A stretch of 64,000 nt of DNA, from positions 1 through 64,000 of the forward strand of contig WHUX01000150.1 in the NCBI GenBank assembly GCA_015179025.1, written 5' to 3'. Source of the DNA: Terfezia claveryi. Its lineage: Eukaryota > Ascomycota > Pezizomycetes > Pezizales > Pezizaceae. The position numbers were made by a program, and so were the translations under genes. The first letter of the stretch is position 1, and each line of letters opens with the position of its first letter. Below, in pieces: positions 1 to 12,500 of the stretch. The notes beneath the pieces were generated by a model. That model did no database searches and had not been told where the DNA came from. It worked only from the letters and a program-made list of their open reading frames with translations.

Positions 1-231
1 GGTGAATTTTGCTAGTACTTTCCATGGAATGCGAGTACAATGTGTACAATAGATATGGTGGCGTGATGGCTTATCTGGAATAGACTTCCGGATTAATAGC
101 TTTCGCATGTAGAGATAGTTGTTAAATCGACGAAAATCAGCGCCTAATACCGTATAACCATCCTGCAGTTCCTGGTATCGGCCGGCAAGGGAAGAAATAT
201 ATTCTTGAACTGCAGGTTGGGGTTGAGTCAT
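1..231 (-). CDS. Partial unknown ORF running off the left edge (CxxC motif)
   Basis: An ATG at 231 on the minus strand opens a frame of 77 codons with no stop before the window edge, so the C-terminus is missing. It starts MTQPQPAVQEYISSLAGRYQ, has a basic middle (RRFNNYLYMRKLLIRKS) and then a Cys-x2-Cys pair (YCTHCTR) near residue 62 that could begin a small zinc-binding module. I do not recognise the family. It lies just beyond the 3' end of a gypsy element and may belong to an older repeat. The open frame and the cysteine pair are what is seen; zinc binding is inferred. Confidence 0.4.
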   Translation of the reverse strand, partial: MTQPQPAVQEYISSLAGRYQELQDGYTVLGADFRRFNNYLYMRKLLIRKSIPDKPSRHHIYCTHCTRIPWKVLAKFT

Positions 232-345
232 TCTGGCTGAATTCGAGTAGAGAGCAGAAAAAAGAATAGAGGTAGAGGTGGTGGGAATGCAATGTATTTT
301 GAAGATTTGGACACCTTGGCTAGCTTCGGTATTTCGCGGTTGCAA

Positions 346-407
346 TGACCTCTGGGCTCGTGGCTCGAGCCGAAGTCTCAAGCCGGCTCGTCTCGTGCCC
401 AGGCCTA
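346..407. repeat. GC-rich hairpin with hAT-like end
   Basis: An imperfect inverted repeat: GGGCTCGTGGCTCGAGCC on the left pairs with CTCGTCTCGTGCCC on the right, and it ends CCCAGGCCTA. The same end sequence bounds the element at 28958-29425. It sits at the point where the gypsy LTR stops matching its partner, so it probably truncated that LTR. Confidence 0.35.
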
Positions 408-509
408 ACCCATCACCTGCAATCGCAGGTGATGACAAAGACAACAATGGCAATGACCCATCACCTGCGATCGCAGGTGATGACAACTGAACACACGGTT
501 GTTACACTA
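408..509 (-). repeat. Truncated 3' LTR of the gypsy element
   Basis: This segment matches the outer end of the right LTR, ending GGTTGTTACA (the minus strand reads TGTAACAACC, a normal TG start). It holds two copies of the palindrome TCACCTGCGATCGCAGGTGA, the first with one mismatch. Sequence left of 408 does not match the other LTR, so most of this LTR is lost. Confidence 0.6.
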
Positions 510-510
510 T

Positions 511-523
511 CCCCCCTTTAGGC
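511..523 (-). promoter_or_regulatory. Polypurine tract (plus-strand primer) of the gypsy element
   Basis: Read on the minus strand this is TAAAGGGGGGATA, immediately 5' of the LTR start TGTAACAACC. Position and composition are those of a retroelement polypurine tract. Confidence 0.65.
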
Positions 524-1078
524 TGGAGCTCCAGCGACTAGGAGGCCTGGGCACAATAACCGGCAAAATTAACACAGAAAACAACTACAAGAGTAGAAAC
601 AAGAACCCCAACTCCAAACAACAACAAGAATGCAAAAGGTCTGACATCATTCAACTAGGCGAGGCTTCCTCGAGTATCGTTGGTGGAACAGAGTGACCAA
701 GTCCAATGTGTTTTCCAAGTCTTCCCCAGGTTGCCAGATAGTCTCCTCGTCCCCTAACCACTTGACCTTGTATTGCAAATGACCGTACCTCTTCCTTGAG
801 TCCAATACCTCTTCGACCTCTCACTCCTCTTCACCTTCGATCACCACAGGAGGGGGAGGAGGGTGTTTCTGCCCTAGGAGGGGATCGTCAGCCGCTGGCT
901 CAATTTCCGATACGTGTACAACCGGGTGGCGTTTGATGTTCTTGGGGAACCTCAATCAATAGGCATGAGTGCCCACAGCAGCCAACACCTCGAATGGACC
1001 CAGGAACTTGTGGTCGAGCTTACGAGATGGCTGTTCCGTCCGGAAGTGCCAGCTGGAGAGCCACACCTTATCTCCTGG

Positions 1079-4011
1079 CTAATACTTGGGGGCTGGCAAC
1101 TGTGATCCATTGGCATATTCAGCTTGCCTGGCTTGCGCATATCCCAGCTCGGCTTTCAGGGTAGAGTGAAGTTTAGAAATTTGCGTGGCTAACTCCTTAG
1201 CTGGGGCATTCTTCCTAGCCATGCGCAGAGGTGCCAGAGAGTCTATGAACCGAGGGTACCAGCCATAATTGGCCAGGTATGGGGAGGTCTTTAGAGTCTC
1301 AGAGAAGTGGTTGTTGGCGGAGAATTCACAGGTGGCCAGCAATGAAACACAGTTATTGTGCTGGTAATTGATGTACGCCCTCAGATATTGCTCCATAATA
1401 GCATTCATATGTTCTGACTGGCCATCAGTCTGAGGGTGGTATGCCATAGACAGGCGTACTTCAATACCCAATAGCTCACAGAATGTTTTCCAGAAGTCGG
1501 CGACGAACTGAGGGCCACGGTCTGAGACAATCGACGCTGGGAGGCCATGGTAACGGAAGACATTATCCAGGTAGAGGGATGCCAATTCGGAGGCTGAGCA
1601 GGTGCCTCAACAGGGTATCACATGCCTCATTTTCGTTAACTGATCCACTACCATCAAGATGGCGTTGAATCCCAAGTCTTCCGGCAATTCGGTAATGAAG
1701 TCCATAGTCAGGTATTGCCAGGATTGTTCTGGGACTTCCAGGGGCTTCAAGGTACCATACGGGGCGTGGCAGGTGGATTTGGCACGCTTGTAGACATGGC
1801 AATTCCGTATGTACCACTCCACCTCCTTCCGTTAGTCAATCCACGTATATTGCCTAGCTAGTAGCTCTAACGTTTTAGCTACCACAGGATGACCCGCAGC
1901 CAGGGTATCATGGTGTTCCTTGATCAGCTACATCTGCAGCTCTCCTTCAGGTATATAGAGCCGATCTAGGTGGTATAGGAGGCCGTCCTGAGTGGTGCAC
2001 TCGGCTAGACAAATCTTGGTGTGACGGCGCTATCCAGACTCCACTGCAGCGATTATATCCTTAACCAGGTCGTCCTCCGCATATGCCCGTTGTATCCGCA
2101 GAAGGAGATCTGCTCCAGGGTTTGCTTCAGCTTTAGCATCAGCATCAGCATCAGCATCAGCATCAGCATCAGTATCAGCATCAGCATCAGCATCAGCATC
2201 AGCATCAGCATCAGCATCAGCATTAGTATCAGCATCAGCATGGCTAGTGGCCGCCAGGTCGAGATTTTCAGGTTTCAGTACCACCTGATTTTGGTACTTC
2301 AGCCTTTCATCCCCCCCTTTAGGGAGATCTCCTGATCTCCTGCTCAGTGCATCCGGCTTACCCCCAGCTTTCCAGGCCGATACTTGATCTTGAAGTTGAA
2401 TCGATATAAGAACTCCGACCACCTAGCCTGCCGTCGGTTCAGCAGCTTAGTGGTGGTGAAGTACTCAAAATTCTTATGATTGGATAGCACCTCGATGATC
2501 CCCTTGGCTGACTCCAGGTGTGGCCTCCACTCCTCGAATGCTCGCACAATAGCCATTAACTCTTTATCATAGATTTCATAATTACACTCAGCCGGAGAGT
2601 GCTTTTTTGAGAAGTATGCCACTGGGTGGAGGATCCCATTGACATACTGAGACAAGATTCCCACAGAGACATAGTCGGAGGCGTCAGTCTCCACGATACT
2701 TGACCTCCTGCACATGAAACTCGCATTTCTCGGGCTTGAGGTATAATCCGGCTTGCTCCAGCTTTTCTAGCACTTGTCGGACATAGATTTTGTTCTTTGC
2801 CAGGGTGTCTGAATAGATCAGGATATCGTCCAGGTAGGCTGTACAGAACACATCCAAAAAGTCTCGTAGGGTATCATTAATAAAGTGCTGGAAAGAGGCC
2901 GAGGCATTGTTAAGCCGAAAGGCATGACATTGTACTCGAAGTGCCCGTACCGGGTGTGGAAGGCCGTTTTCCACTCTTCACCTTCAGCTATTCGGACCAG
3001 GTTATAGACTCCCTCAAATCCAGTTTAGTGAACTATTTTGCCTTAGAGAGCCTGGCTAATGTTTCCTGGATCAGAGGTAGGGAATACCTGTTCTTGACCG
3101 TTATCTCGTTCAGGCCACGATAATCAACGCACAACCGAAGAGAGCCCTCTAACTTCTTCACGAACAGTACAGAGACACCCGCTGGGGAGGAGCTATGGCA
3201 AATGAAGCTCTTGTTGAGGTTTTCCTCCAAGTACTTTTTTAGAGCTTCCAGCTCTACTCGGGACATTCCATAGAGGGGCCCATAGGGAGGGGTTTTACCT
3301 TCTTTCAGCAGAATCATGTGGTCATATGGTCGGTGAGGTGCCAACTTCTCTGCGGCTTTTCTGAGAACAGGTCAATGAACTTGTGGTAATCATCCGGAAC
3401 CAAGGATTTCCACTTCTCCTTGGACTTGGTCTTGTTAATTTCCAGATTGATCTCATAAATTGAGAGGGTATGCGCCTTGAGCTTATGCCTCCTAATGAGA
3501 TGAGCAAGGCCTCTGCTCCAATAAAGTTAATATTCAGGGGTTTTGTGAGGGCGGGGGATATCGGGGAAACTGGGGGAATGGTGGCATTAATGTATGCAGG
3601 TGGGATTACTACCTGAGTCGGGTGGATTATTGGGGGTGGCAATGCGCATAGCCCAGTGACAGTAGTTTTTGGATCTCCATAGTGTTTTTTGCAATAAGGG
3701 CTGTTGAATTGCAAGGTGTAAGAGCTGAAGCTGACTAATACATCATGCATCCTAAGCCAGGGGATCCCAAGGACAATTGGATACTTTAGCTTAGTTACCA
3801 ACATTGGGAGATCTTCCGAGTGATCACCTATGGCGCTGGGCAGGCATGCGAGGTCGCTAATCACCACAAAAGATATAGGGCGGCCGTCAATAACATCAAG
3901 GAGGCGGGGGGTCTTTAGCTTAGAGGTTGGTATAGAGTTTTTACTGACGAAGGTCTGGTCAATGAATACTATTCCTGAAGTACCACAATCTATGAGAGCT
4001 GATGTAACCAC
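1079..4011 (-). pseudogene. Ty3/gypsy pol polyprotein, frameshifted
   Basis: Fragments in order on the minus strand are: protease (about 4011-3330, active-site region LIDCGTSGIVFID, where a DSG/DTG would be expected); RT N-part (3344-3033, [15 protein letters not shown]); RT palm (2974-2684, with [10 protein letters not shown] intact); RNase H (2715-2344, [12 protein letters not shown]); an Asp-Ala repeat linker; and integrase (1822-1079, with MVVDQLTKMRHVI, SDRGPQF and HPQTDGQSE, the D-D-E residues). Frames change at least five times, so no working polyprotein can be made. The catalytic YLDD and the integrase triad survive, so decay came through frameshifts more than loss of motifs. Confidence 0.85.
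2135..2243. repeat. Hexanucleotide AGCATC array inside pol
   Basis: About 17 tandem copies of a 6-bp unit, with a few AGTATC variants. In the minus-strand pol frame it encodes an alternating Asp-Ala tract between the RNase H and integrase segments. A 6-bp unit keeps frame whatever its copy number. Confidence 0.85.
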
Positions 4012-4153
4012 TACTTTATCATTGAACTTGACAGTTATAGGTACAACGAAGTGCTAACCAAACAGGCGAGACTCATCAACAGACATAGATATAGGTAAAG
4101 AAAACGCAGACAAAGATAAATACCTGGAGCAGGTCCCTTGCTAGTATCAGTAA

Positions 4154-5317
4154 CTAGGCAAGGGACAGGGCTTTTCCCGACTCATCAAGCTCCTCAATCC
4201 TGGGCACTGGGGTATTGGAGATAGCGTGGATGGCAAGGGAGCGATTCTTTCGAAGGGGACAAGTCATGATGAAGTGGTTGGCCTTCCTATAGGCTATGCA
4301 TAGCCTATTATTCTGGCGGCATTCCCTCTCTTCTTGGGTCAGGGGGGGTCTGCCCACAGATAAGTCCATAGGGGCTGGTCCACCCGCCATGAGAGAAGGG
4401 TGGGCTGGCTTGTTCGGAGGGGTTATAGGGGCCTGTGGCTGAGGGCGAGGTGCTGAAAAGGTCGATTGTTGGGGTGCTGTTTTAAGGGAGGCCTTAAGGC
4501 TGTTTCTAAACCTAGCCATCTTTTGCTCCAATCGGCTGGCTTGATCAATGAATTCTTCAAGGGTATGGATGTCTGGGAAGTTGATAAGTGCCTGTCTCAG
4601 TTCCACACTTAATCCTTCCTGGAATTGATCCAGTTTAATCTTGTCGCTCCATTCGACCTCTACAGCTAGCCTAGAGAATTCGGCCACATAGGTGGCCAGG
4701 TCGGTGTTTCTTTGTCGGAGGGCCCGGAGGGCTAGGGTGGCCGTTCCCTTTGGGTCCGGGTCTCCAAACGCTCGGTCGAGGATCACAAATAGGGCAGGGA
4801 TATCTGCTAGTTTGATACCTGTTTCCAAAACATAGGGCTGGACTTGGTCCAGAGCCTTCCCCTCCAGTAGGCCGTAAACGTAAGCGAGTTTGTGTTGGGT
4901 GGTTGGAAACTTAGCAGCATCTCCATTGAGCTTAATATTGATGGAGTTTTTCCAGGCCTTGAGGCGGGCCAGTTCGTCATTAAATTTGGGTGGGGTAGGA
5001 AGGTCTTGGGTTTTGGTGGGCGTGACGGTCGCAAGTGCCTGTGCGGTTGCAGTGGCAAGGGTACAGTTGAGATTGCGCATGGTTACTCGGTCATCTGCAA
5101 GGTCTTCTCGGAGAAGGAGGATTTCATCTTCGGCTTCTTTCAGCCTTCGTTGTGTGTCCTGGAGCTCCGCTCCTTGTTTTTCGCCAATCTTATAGGTGGC
5201 GGTGAAGATATTGATGGCCATTCGGCGGTATTCCAACAGCTGGGCTGGGTCTGAGGGTATTGGGGTTTCCCGCCATGCTTGGAACCTGTCGGTAGGTAAT
5301 AGGGTTGGTTCGGACAT
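4154..5317 (-). CDS. gag: Ty3/gypsy Gag (capsid-nucleocapsid)
   Basis: A 387-aa open frame from ATG 5317. The N-terminal third has a coiled-coil stretch (about residues 45-75, rich in Glu/Leu/Arg). The middle matches the retrotransposon gag capsid fold (LARLKAWKNSINIKLNGD, later ALRQRNTDLATYVAEFSRLA). Near residue 339 is a CCHC-type zinc knuckle in which the second cysteine is tyrosine (C-IAY-RKAN-H-FIMT-C). TGT to TAT is a G-to-A change and would weaken RNA binding. It is the only intact reading frame of this element and lies directly upstream of pol. Confidence 0.85.
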   Translation of the reverse strand: MSEPTLLPTDRFQAWRETPIPSDPAQLLEYRRMAINIFTATYKIGEKQGAELQDTQRRLKEAEDEILLLREDLADDRVTMRNLNCTLATATAQALATVTPTKTQDLPTPPKFNDELARLKAWKNSINIKLNGDAAKFPTTQHKLAYVYGLLEGKALDQVQPYVLETGIKLADIPALFVILDRAFGDPDPKGTATLALRALRQRNTDLATYVAEFSRLAVEVEWSDKIKLDQFQEGLSVELRQALINFPDIHTLEEFIDQASRLEQKMARFRNSLKASLKTAPQQSTFSAPRPQPQAPITPPNKPAHPSLMAGGPAPMDLSVGRPPLTQEERECRQNNRLCIAYRKANHFIMTCPLRKNRSLAIHAISNTPVPRIEELDESGKALSLA

Positions 5318-5342
5318 TGTACCGGTTGGTCAGAGCGATCCA

Positions 5343-5910
5343 ACGTAGTATAATGAGGGCTCTAGGGGACAAGGTGACCAAGGGGTACACCTGGGAAGTG
5401 GCAAGGGGCAATCATACACGTAGGAGTACTACATGTATGATCTGGGGAAAGGCTAGGGTAAGACACACATAGGAACGCTATGTGTGTGACCAGGGGAAGG
5501 CTGAGACAGAGGGGGCAAGGGCAAGAGGCAAGAGAGGCAGAGGGCAAGGGACACAAGACACGCGGAGGCAGTTGCCGCATATGTCAAGGGAGGCAGCTGT
5601 ACTGCAGAGTTGTTTGAACGAGACAAGGATGTGCACAAGGGAGGTGCACAAGCGCTGGGAGAAGCAAGGTCCTATATTGGGTATACAAGACGTTGGATGG
5701 GGATCCAATGACAGTACGAGAGACAGGCTCTATATATACATAACCCGGCTAGGGCAATGGAGGAAAAAAGCTTCCCTATCTTGGAAGCCAAGCAAGGTAA
5801 TGATAACAATAACCCATCACCTGCGATCGCAGGTGATGACAAACACAACAATGGCAATGACTTGTCACCTGCGATCGCAGGTGATGACAACTGAACACAT
5901 GGTTGTTACA
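5343..5910 (-). repeat. 5' LTR plus leader of the gypsy element
   Basis: The outer end (5910) is secure from the match to 408-509. The inner edge is uncertain because the left LTR is truncated and no convincing tRNA primer site was found between here and the gag start. Two copies of the 20-bp perfect palindrome TCACCTGCGATCGCAGGTGA lie at about 5816 and 5865. A TATATATA run at 5733 could be a promoter element. Confidence 0.5.
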
Positions 5911-5941
5911 GAGACGAGTCCAGAAACTCTTCCAGAATTCA

Positions 5942-8900
5942 TGAGAGAAGGGTCTGTAGATGAAATCTATGAGGCTTTCCTTGACCCAGAGGTAGCCGTT
6001 CTAGCCATCAACCCAGTAGGGGAACAAATTCCAGAATCCATCACAGTACGCAACCACCTAGGCCTCTTCATCGGGCAGTGAACGGGCCCAAAGCTAGACG
6101 CAGACAGCAATTCCGACTCAGACATGGGCTCGGACAACACAGCAACCCCAGCTCGCCATCTCTCCCCTATTACGCCAGCAGAGGATATACGAAGCCTAGG
6201 CTTTGGGGAGATACCCGACTCCCAGGATCAGGATTCTTCCGACATAGATGCAAAGACAGTTTTCCAGGACTGCCAAGAACCAGAGGACACCCTTAATCCC
6301 CCCTCTTTCCACGAGTTCAGAAACGAAGCACTGGTCGACATAATGAGCCAGGATGACGCGACCAAGGATGGCGAGGGGACAATAAGCCGAGATGACTCGG
6401 TCAATGACTGGAATAGCAGGTCAGCTTTAGAGGGTGACAGGTTTGATCAGTTAGAGATCACAGTTTATAAGACAGTATCGGACAAGGCTGCAGATACCCA
6501 GAAGGCAGTGTCAGACAGAATCTCCGCGGTTCAAAAGACAATAGCAGATGGCTACTCAAGCCTCGCTGAAGTAAGCAGGAAAGAAAAGGAGAAGATGGAA
6601 GAACATAGCGGGATCTTAGTGAATATCGCAAACGACATCTCTGGACATTTCGAGACCCAGAGGGAGGAGACGAAAAGAGGACTTCTAAAGCTGGAGGAAG
6701 ATCAAAAGGAGATCACAAACCTATACAATAATCTTAGAATGGTCTTCAACAAACACATGAGGGCCCAGGGCTTGGAACTAATCAAGTTACAGGAGCACCT
6801 GTTAGCAGGCTTTTATGAAGCAGTAGCAGCGATCAAGGAAGAAGGCAGGGTCAGCAGGGCAAAAGACTCCGAAGACAGATTTAAGCTCTCTGAAGCAATC
6901 AGTGAAGTTTACAAAGAAACTAACACAATCAAGAGAGCAATAGAGTACGCAGACTGGCACCCTTATAATACCGGCAGCCCCTCTTGCCAGAGTTCTGCTG
7001 CTCCTAAATCTCCGTCCCCTGACTGGGCATGCCTACCGGGCCTCATACTCCAACCGGATGCTACACGGTGGCCATACCCACATATCAGACCACCATCTCG
7101 AGGCGAGATAATTAACTCCAGTATGCCCTCTCCAGCAACTACAGGAAGTCTAGTAAGTAACATTCAGGGTACTCCTATCGCCTCACCACACCTACCAATC
7201 TCCACAAGACAATACACGCAATGCACATCAGCTATTGTCGAACCAGCCCTCCCCCCCTTAGCAGCCACAAAGTCAGCTGCGGTTTCTACCCCCCTCATAG
7301 AAATCATAGACCTCAGTAATATCCCAGACACACCGAGCCCTCACCATCACACCCTACAACAGAATCAGTCCGGTCATCACCACCTCCTCTGGCAGTAGGG
7401 AGCATCTCGGTAAACCCTGCCAAGGACACTGCAATGGACGGCAATGAGGAATCATGCAACAAGATGGCAATGGGCTGCACTTTCAGGTCAGGAAGCAGAC
7501 ATACATATGCCCATACCCCATTGGAATGTGGCAGTGCAAAGGTTCCAGTACTTACGAAGGAAATCGCCTCTCCCAAAACCTCCTGGAAACCTCAGAAGGG
7601 GAAGAAAGAAAGGAAAAGCCCGTCAGCCCCCAAATAAAAAGCTACCTCACTAGCGCTGTCTTCAAGTACCCGAGCCCTAACCCCCCCATCACTCCCACCA
7701 GTCCTGCCAGCCCACGCCCCAATCCCAATCCACTCACCACCCCCTTCGGAAATAACGTCACCTAACCCTAGTTCATCACTAGCAAAGATCTTACTAGAGC
7801 CAGGTATGGACACCCCAATGAGGAATGGTGATAAGGCTTGCAAGGAAAATACACTTGATCTCCAAGGAAAGAAGACCCACCTATGAAGCATGGCGACAAA
7901 GCTCGTGAGGAGGCCTTAATACAAATGATGGAAGACATGATCGACTCGGTTGCCAGGGAGACTAAGACAGCAATCGAACACAAGAAAAGATACCAGAAGG
8001 CAGAGGCAAAGACAGCAGCGGAAGAGCAAGGTAAGGAAAGAAACCTAGGAAAAGTCCACCCAAACAGACGTCGCCTAATAGGACTCAACCCTCTCCAGAC
8101 CTTCGTATTACAGACAATATTTGTAAAACAAGACTGGGATTCAGACTCAGAATCTGAAAATGGATCAGCAGGGATCTTAGCTGAAAAACGAGAGCTTCAC
8201 CTAAGAAAACAATCAGACAGGGCAGCCAAGGAAGCTCTACTGACCAACGTTGAAGAAATCATCAAAGAAGGGAAGAGATCCCCGGTACATTTGGTAAAGC
8301 TAACAAGAGTCAGGAAGGAATTAGAGGAGGAGGACTCAGACGCAGAAACCACTATAGAGGAGGAGGAATACCGATGTCTGGTGGAAGCGAATATCCGAGA
8401 GGGCCACTACAGGAAAGACGAGGGCCCCCTCAAAACCTATCTAAGAAATGAAAAGGTTGTCAGATAGATATGCAAAGAGGGCGCACTACTACCTAAACTC
8501 AGGGGCTGCAACCCAATCCAGAGGCAAATACTGCCACCACCATCAATAACAGAGACTAAACTAATGGGAGTCACCAAATCACTACATAAGAAGCTTAGTC
8601 TAGCATCAACGGTAGTCACCAGAGTAACAACATCTACCACTGATACCTCACACAAGCCAGCAAAAAGGATCTACCCATGCGAGGGAGGAGCCACACCCCC
8701 GACTAGGTGTTCAGACATCACTTCTATCCTACCGAACCAAGACACTACAAGCTATGTACTCTTTGGCAACTGCACGAAGTTACCTAGCGGCCCTGAATGG
8801 ATGAACAGATTCATCCAATGCTTCAATACCAAGGCAGACAGGTTATTCAAGGGTAAAATTAGGGCAGTCAAGGTAAAGGGCTTCAAGTCCTACCCCACTG

Positions 8901-9532
8901 AGAGGGACGTCACGATCACACACCCAGCCAACACACCAAATACAGAGATCATACGCATGGCAGCAATTATGAGGAAGGAACTATTCCCGACAACTAGCCC
9001 CCTCCCAGATGAAGCAGCCATCTCAATTAATTGGGAAACAATCGAGCGGGTTATTCCCGGCCTCTCGGGGGAAAAAGGAGAACAGGCTCATATTAGGGCA
9101 GAAAAGATCGCTCAGTCCTTAGGTATTCCATTAGCTGTCCGATCACCCGAGTGGTTAGTTAGGAATAGAAACAGAGGGGACAGCTACGAAGGAAAGACAT
9201 GCTCCCTCAGGTTCTCAACATACAGAAAAGATTTAGCTAGACTCGACTCCCCCATCCCCATCCCACTTTCAGGGAACAACAAACTACAGGTCTTTATATA
9301 CGAACGCCATAAGGACAAGGCCTTTTACATAAACACGCTAGGCCACACAGTCTCAGAACCAAGACCCATACACAGCCCAATCCCAATTCCCAATAAGTTA
9401 CATTGTACCCACTGCAATTATAATAATCATAATGCAGAGACATGTTTCTGCTGCATTAATGAGGAAAAGGCCACCAACAAGTACAACCACCGCTTCACAA
9501 ACAACCAAGCCCGTAAGGGGAAACAACCCTAA
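5942..9532 (+). pseudogene. LINE-A ORF1 protein (CCHC zinc knuckle), broken
   Basis: Coding segments run 5942-6081, 6124-7398 (424 codons), 7434-7637, 7883-8467 and 8564-9532, joined by stops and frameshifts. The first stop (TGA at 6079) lies in the same frame as the next segment. The 6124 segment has a long amphipathic stretch (AVSDRISAVQKTIADGYSSL onward), probably coiled coil. The last segment ends with a canonical CCHC knuckle, CTHCNYNNHNAETC, expected of a nucleic-acid-binding LINE ORF1. At nearly 1,200 codons it is long for ORF1, so an extra open frame or a fusion cannot be excluded. Confidence 0.6.
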
Positions 9533-9534
9533 GA

Positions 9535-12500
9535 TGAATACTAGGTTTGGCACAAATAGCAAGAGAAAAGAGGGGGGGAGAGGCTGTGTTTTAGTTTCTT
9601 ACTGTAACGTCAATAATAGCGGGATCAACACCCATGCCTTCCTGGAAAGCAACAAGGAAGCAGACATCATTTTCATAAGGGAACCGATAATTTACAACAC
9701 TGCAGAAGGAGCACATACAACCAACCACCCGAGGTTTAGACGCATCTCCACTCTACACAGTCATAGTAGAATCACAGGTTACGTAGCTAACAGACATTCC
9801 AAAGTCTCCTGCCGAAATGTTAGTTACAATACCAACCAGATAAAGCTCGGTTCAATCACAGTCACAGGTATTTACTTCAACGGAAAAGATTCAACTTCAG
9901 TACTCGAGTCAGAACTCAATCATATACCCATTGGTACCCGTTCACTAATATTAGGAGACTTCAATACCCACCATCCGTTATGGGGGGGCCAAACAACAAA
10001 CCGCGGTAATATACTACAGGAATGGTCATATACCAACCACCTCACTCAGATGGTCCACTACCAAGCACACTCATTCCAGTGAGATACCAGTAAAAGTCTT
10101 TTAGATCTGGTTTTCAAAGGAACGGAAATCTCTTGGAAAGAGTTACCACTATACCTGTCGTGGATCGGATTGGACCACGCAGTCATATCAGGATATATCA
10201 ATGCCACCATACCAGAAGTACGGCAATACATAAGTATCAATTGGACTTGGTGGTAGGAGTACATAGAAAGAAAAGGTACATCAGAAGGCGTAGGCCCATT
10301 TCAACCACTCTACTTTGGAAAAGCCTATCAAGCTCTCAAAGCACTCATTCAAGAACATCTAATCCATAAATCGGCATCCCGCAGAAGCAAGAAGTGGTGG
10401 GACATAGAAGTAGAGACGCAGATAAAAAGAACAAGAGAAGCAGGGAAAAAAGGAGGGGAAGGGTATCAAGAGGAAAGGCACAAGTTCAGAAAGCTAATTA
10501 GGAGGAAAAAACAAGCATGCTGGAAAAAATTCTTAGAGGAGCAAGGTCAAAGACACCCATAGGACGTTGCAAGGGTAGCAAGGGACCCTTTCAAGTTCAC
10601 CCCAACAATGGGAGTCCTAATCGACAAAGACAAAAAGACCCTCTCGACTGACTAGGAAAAGTTACAAGCTTTCCAGAAACACCATCTTGTGACAAAAGAA
10701 CACTCCACCACACCTCCCTCTACACCAGTAATTGTTGAATCTCCGATACATTACCAAACAGCAGATCAATAAACAATCACAAAAGTTCTACAAGCTCTAA
10801 GCAGGACGTCCAACTCTTCGGCCGCAGGACTAGACCTCATCTCTTACTGCCTTATCAAGATGATCAAGGACACCCCCCTAGGCAGGGCTTTAGTCAACGA
10901 CATAGCTAGAGTAGCAGAAGGCAAAGTGTCTCCCCCACTATCATAGAGAAACCTCTCTATGATTATGATCCCAAAGCCAGAGAAGAACTACTCGGAGGAA
11001 AAAGGATGGAGGCCAATAGTCCTTTCCAACATGATAGGCAAGATTCCGGAGAAGCTAATAGCTAATAAGCTCCAACACACAACAAACCTCTTCCACCCTC
11101 TACAATATGGCTCACGCAAAGGCAGATCAGCCATCGACGCAATGATGCTCACCATATCAACAGCGGAAAAAGCCATTCAGGACAAGAAGAAAGCCACGCT
11201 ACTAGGAAAAGACATACTCTCGACATTCAATAATATGAGAACCAACAAACTTCTAGACATCCTAGTTAAAAACAATATTCCACACAGAACAGTATAGTTT
11301 ATCAACAGGTTCCTACAACCTCGATCCTTTCCAGTGCTCTGGGATGGCCGTATTAGAGGAGAAGGAAAGATGGACCAAGGGGCCCCCCAGGGCAGTCCGC
11401 TTTCACCAGTCCTCTGGCTCATATACATAGGCAACACCCTCAATAGAGCTACAGCTGCATACTCAAGCGCTCCACAGGGCCATATCAGAATTACCAGAGC
11501 AAATACGACATTAGTAAGGATCCCAAAGTCGACACTCTATAGCATCTAGCTATTCTCATATGTTGACGATATAAACCCCCTAATCACAAGCAGCCTCAGT
11601 ACTAGAGCACATAACAAGCTTGTCGAACAAGTCAATAATACACTAGACTCAGTAGCAAAAGAGGACGAACTCCTATGGAATTCAAATAAGGAATCCAGGC
11701 TCGACTTCCACAACAAAGGCAAGATCAGTTACTGCAAGACACTAGGTATCATTGTAGCCAGTAACTTCTCATAGAAAAGTCATATCAAACAAAGGATACT
11801 CAAGGCGTCTAGCATATTAAAGGTACTAACTAGTTTGGGCAACCAGAACGGAGGTTTAAGCCCAACGAGCCTCAGATCCCTTTATACAGGATGTATATGA
11901 AGCATTTTTACATGGGGAGTGGAGCTCTGGAATTCACAACATCAAGGACTTCTGCAACCTATGCAATGCCTTGTGTACCAAGCCCTACGGAAGATCACCG
12001 GAGGTTACCACGGCTTAAGCCACCAAACACTAGGCTGGATCACAAATGTTAAACCACTCCAAGACAAGATAGAGGATATGAAGTGCTGCTGGGTAGCTAG
12101 AGCAGTCAGAACAGGGGACCAGCAGGTAAAAGCCTATATTAAAGACGATACGTCTTGGCTGGCCAGCAGGAACCTACACCGGACAAGGACCCCAATATTA
12201 GAAGCTTTCCACCTAAGCGGGGCAGATCTCATAGAACTCTCATGGGGCAACAGGGAGGACACAACACCCTTCCCACTGATCCATATGGTAATTATAGACC
12301 CCAAATCCGAGCTTTCCAAGAACCTAGGCCATTGGGCAGCAGGCATAGGCTCGATCCAGGAGGAGGGTTGGAGAGTGTGCAATACGGACTGCATGGGAAG
12401 AAAAGGTTTAGTAGCAAGCAGAGTCCACAGTGAGGACCGAACAGGAGGCCCCCCCAATGATTATGGAGATTACCTAGGAGACCGAGCCACAGTAGCAGAC

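Larger units (their letters stand above)
408..5910 (-). mobile_element. Ty3/gypsy LTR retrotransposon, decayed
   Basis: Order on the minus strand is LTR (high coordinates), gag, protease, reverse transcriptase (RT), RNase H, integrase, polypurine tract and remnant 3' LTR. This gag-PR-RT-RH-IN order is that of Ty3/gypsy (Metaviridae). Gag is open, but pol is split over several frames. The two outer ends share about 100 bp (408-509 and about 5812-5910) ending GGTTGTTACA. No clear TSD is visible because the left LTR is truncated. The right end abuts the LINE-A ORF1 region at 5911. Confidence 0.8.

Noticed and set aside
541..560. A second hAT-like end (GGCCTGGGCAC) at the gypsy 3' side
   Set aside because: Only 11 bp match, and no partner end or TSD is found.
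4890..5254. Plus-strand frames of 100-120 aa
   Set aside because: Antisense shadows of gag.
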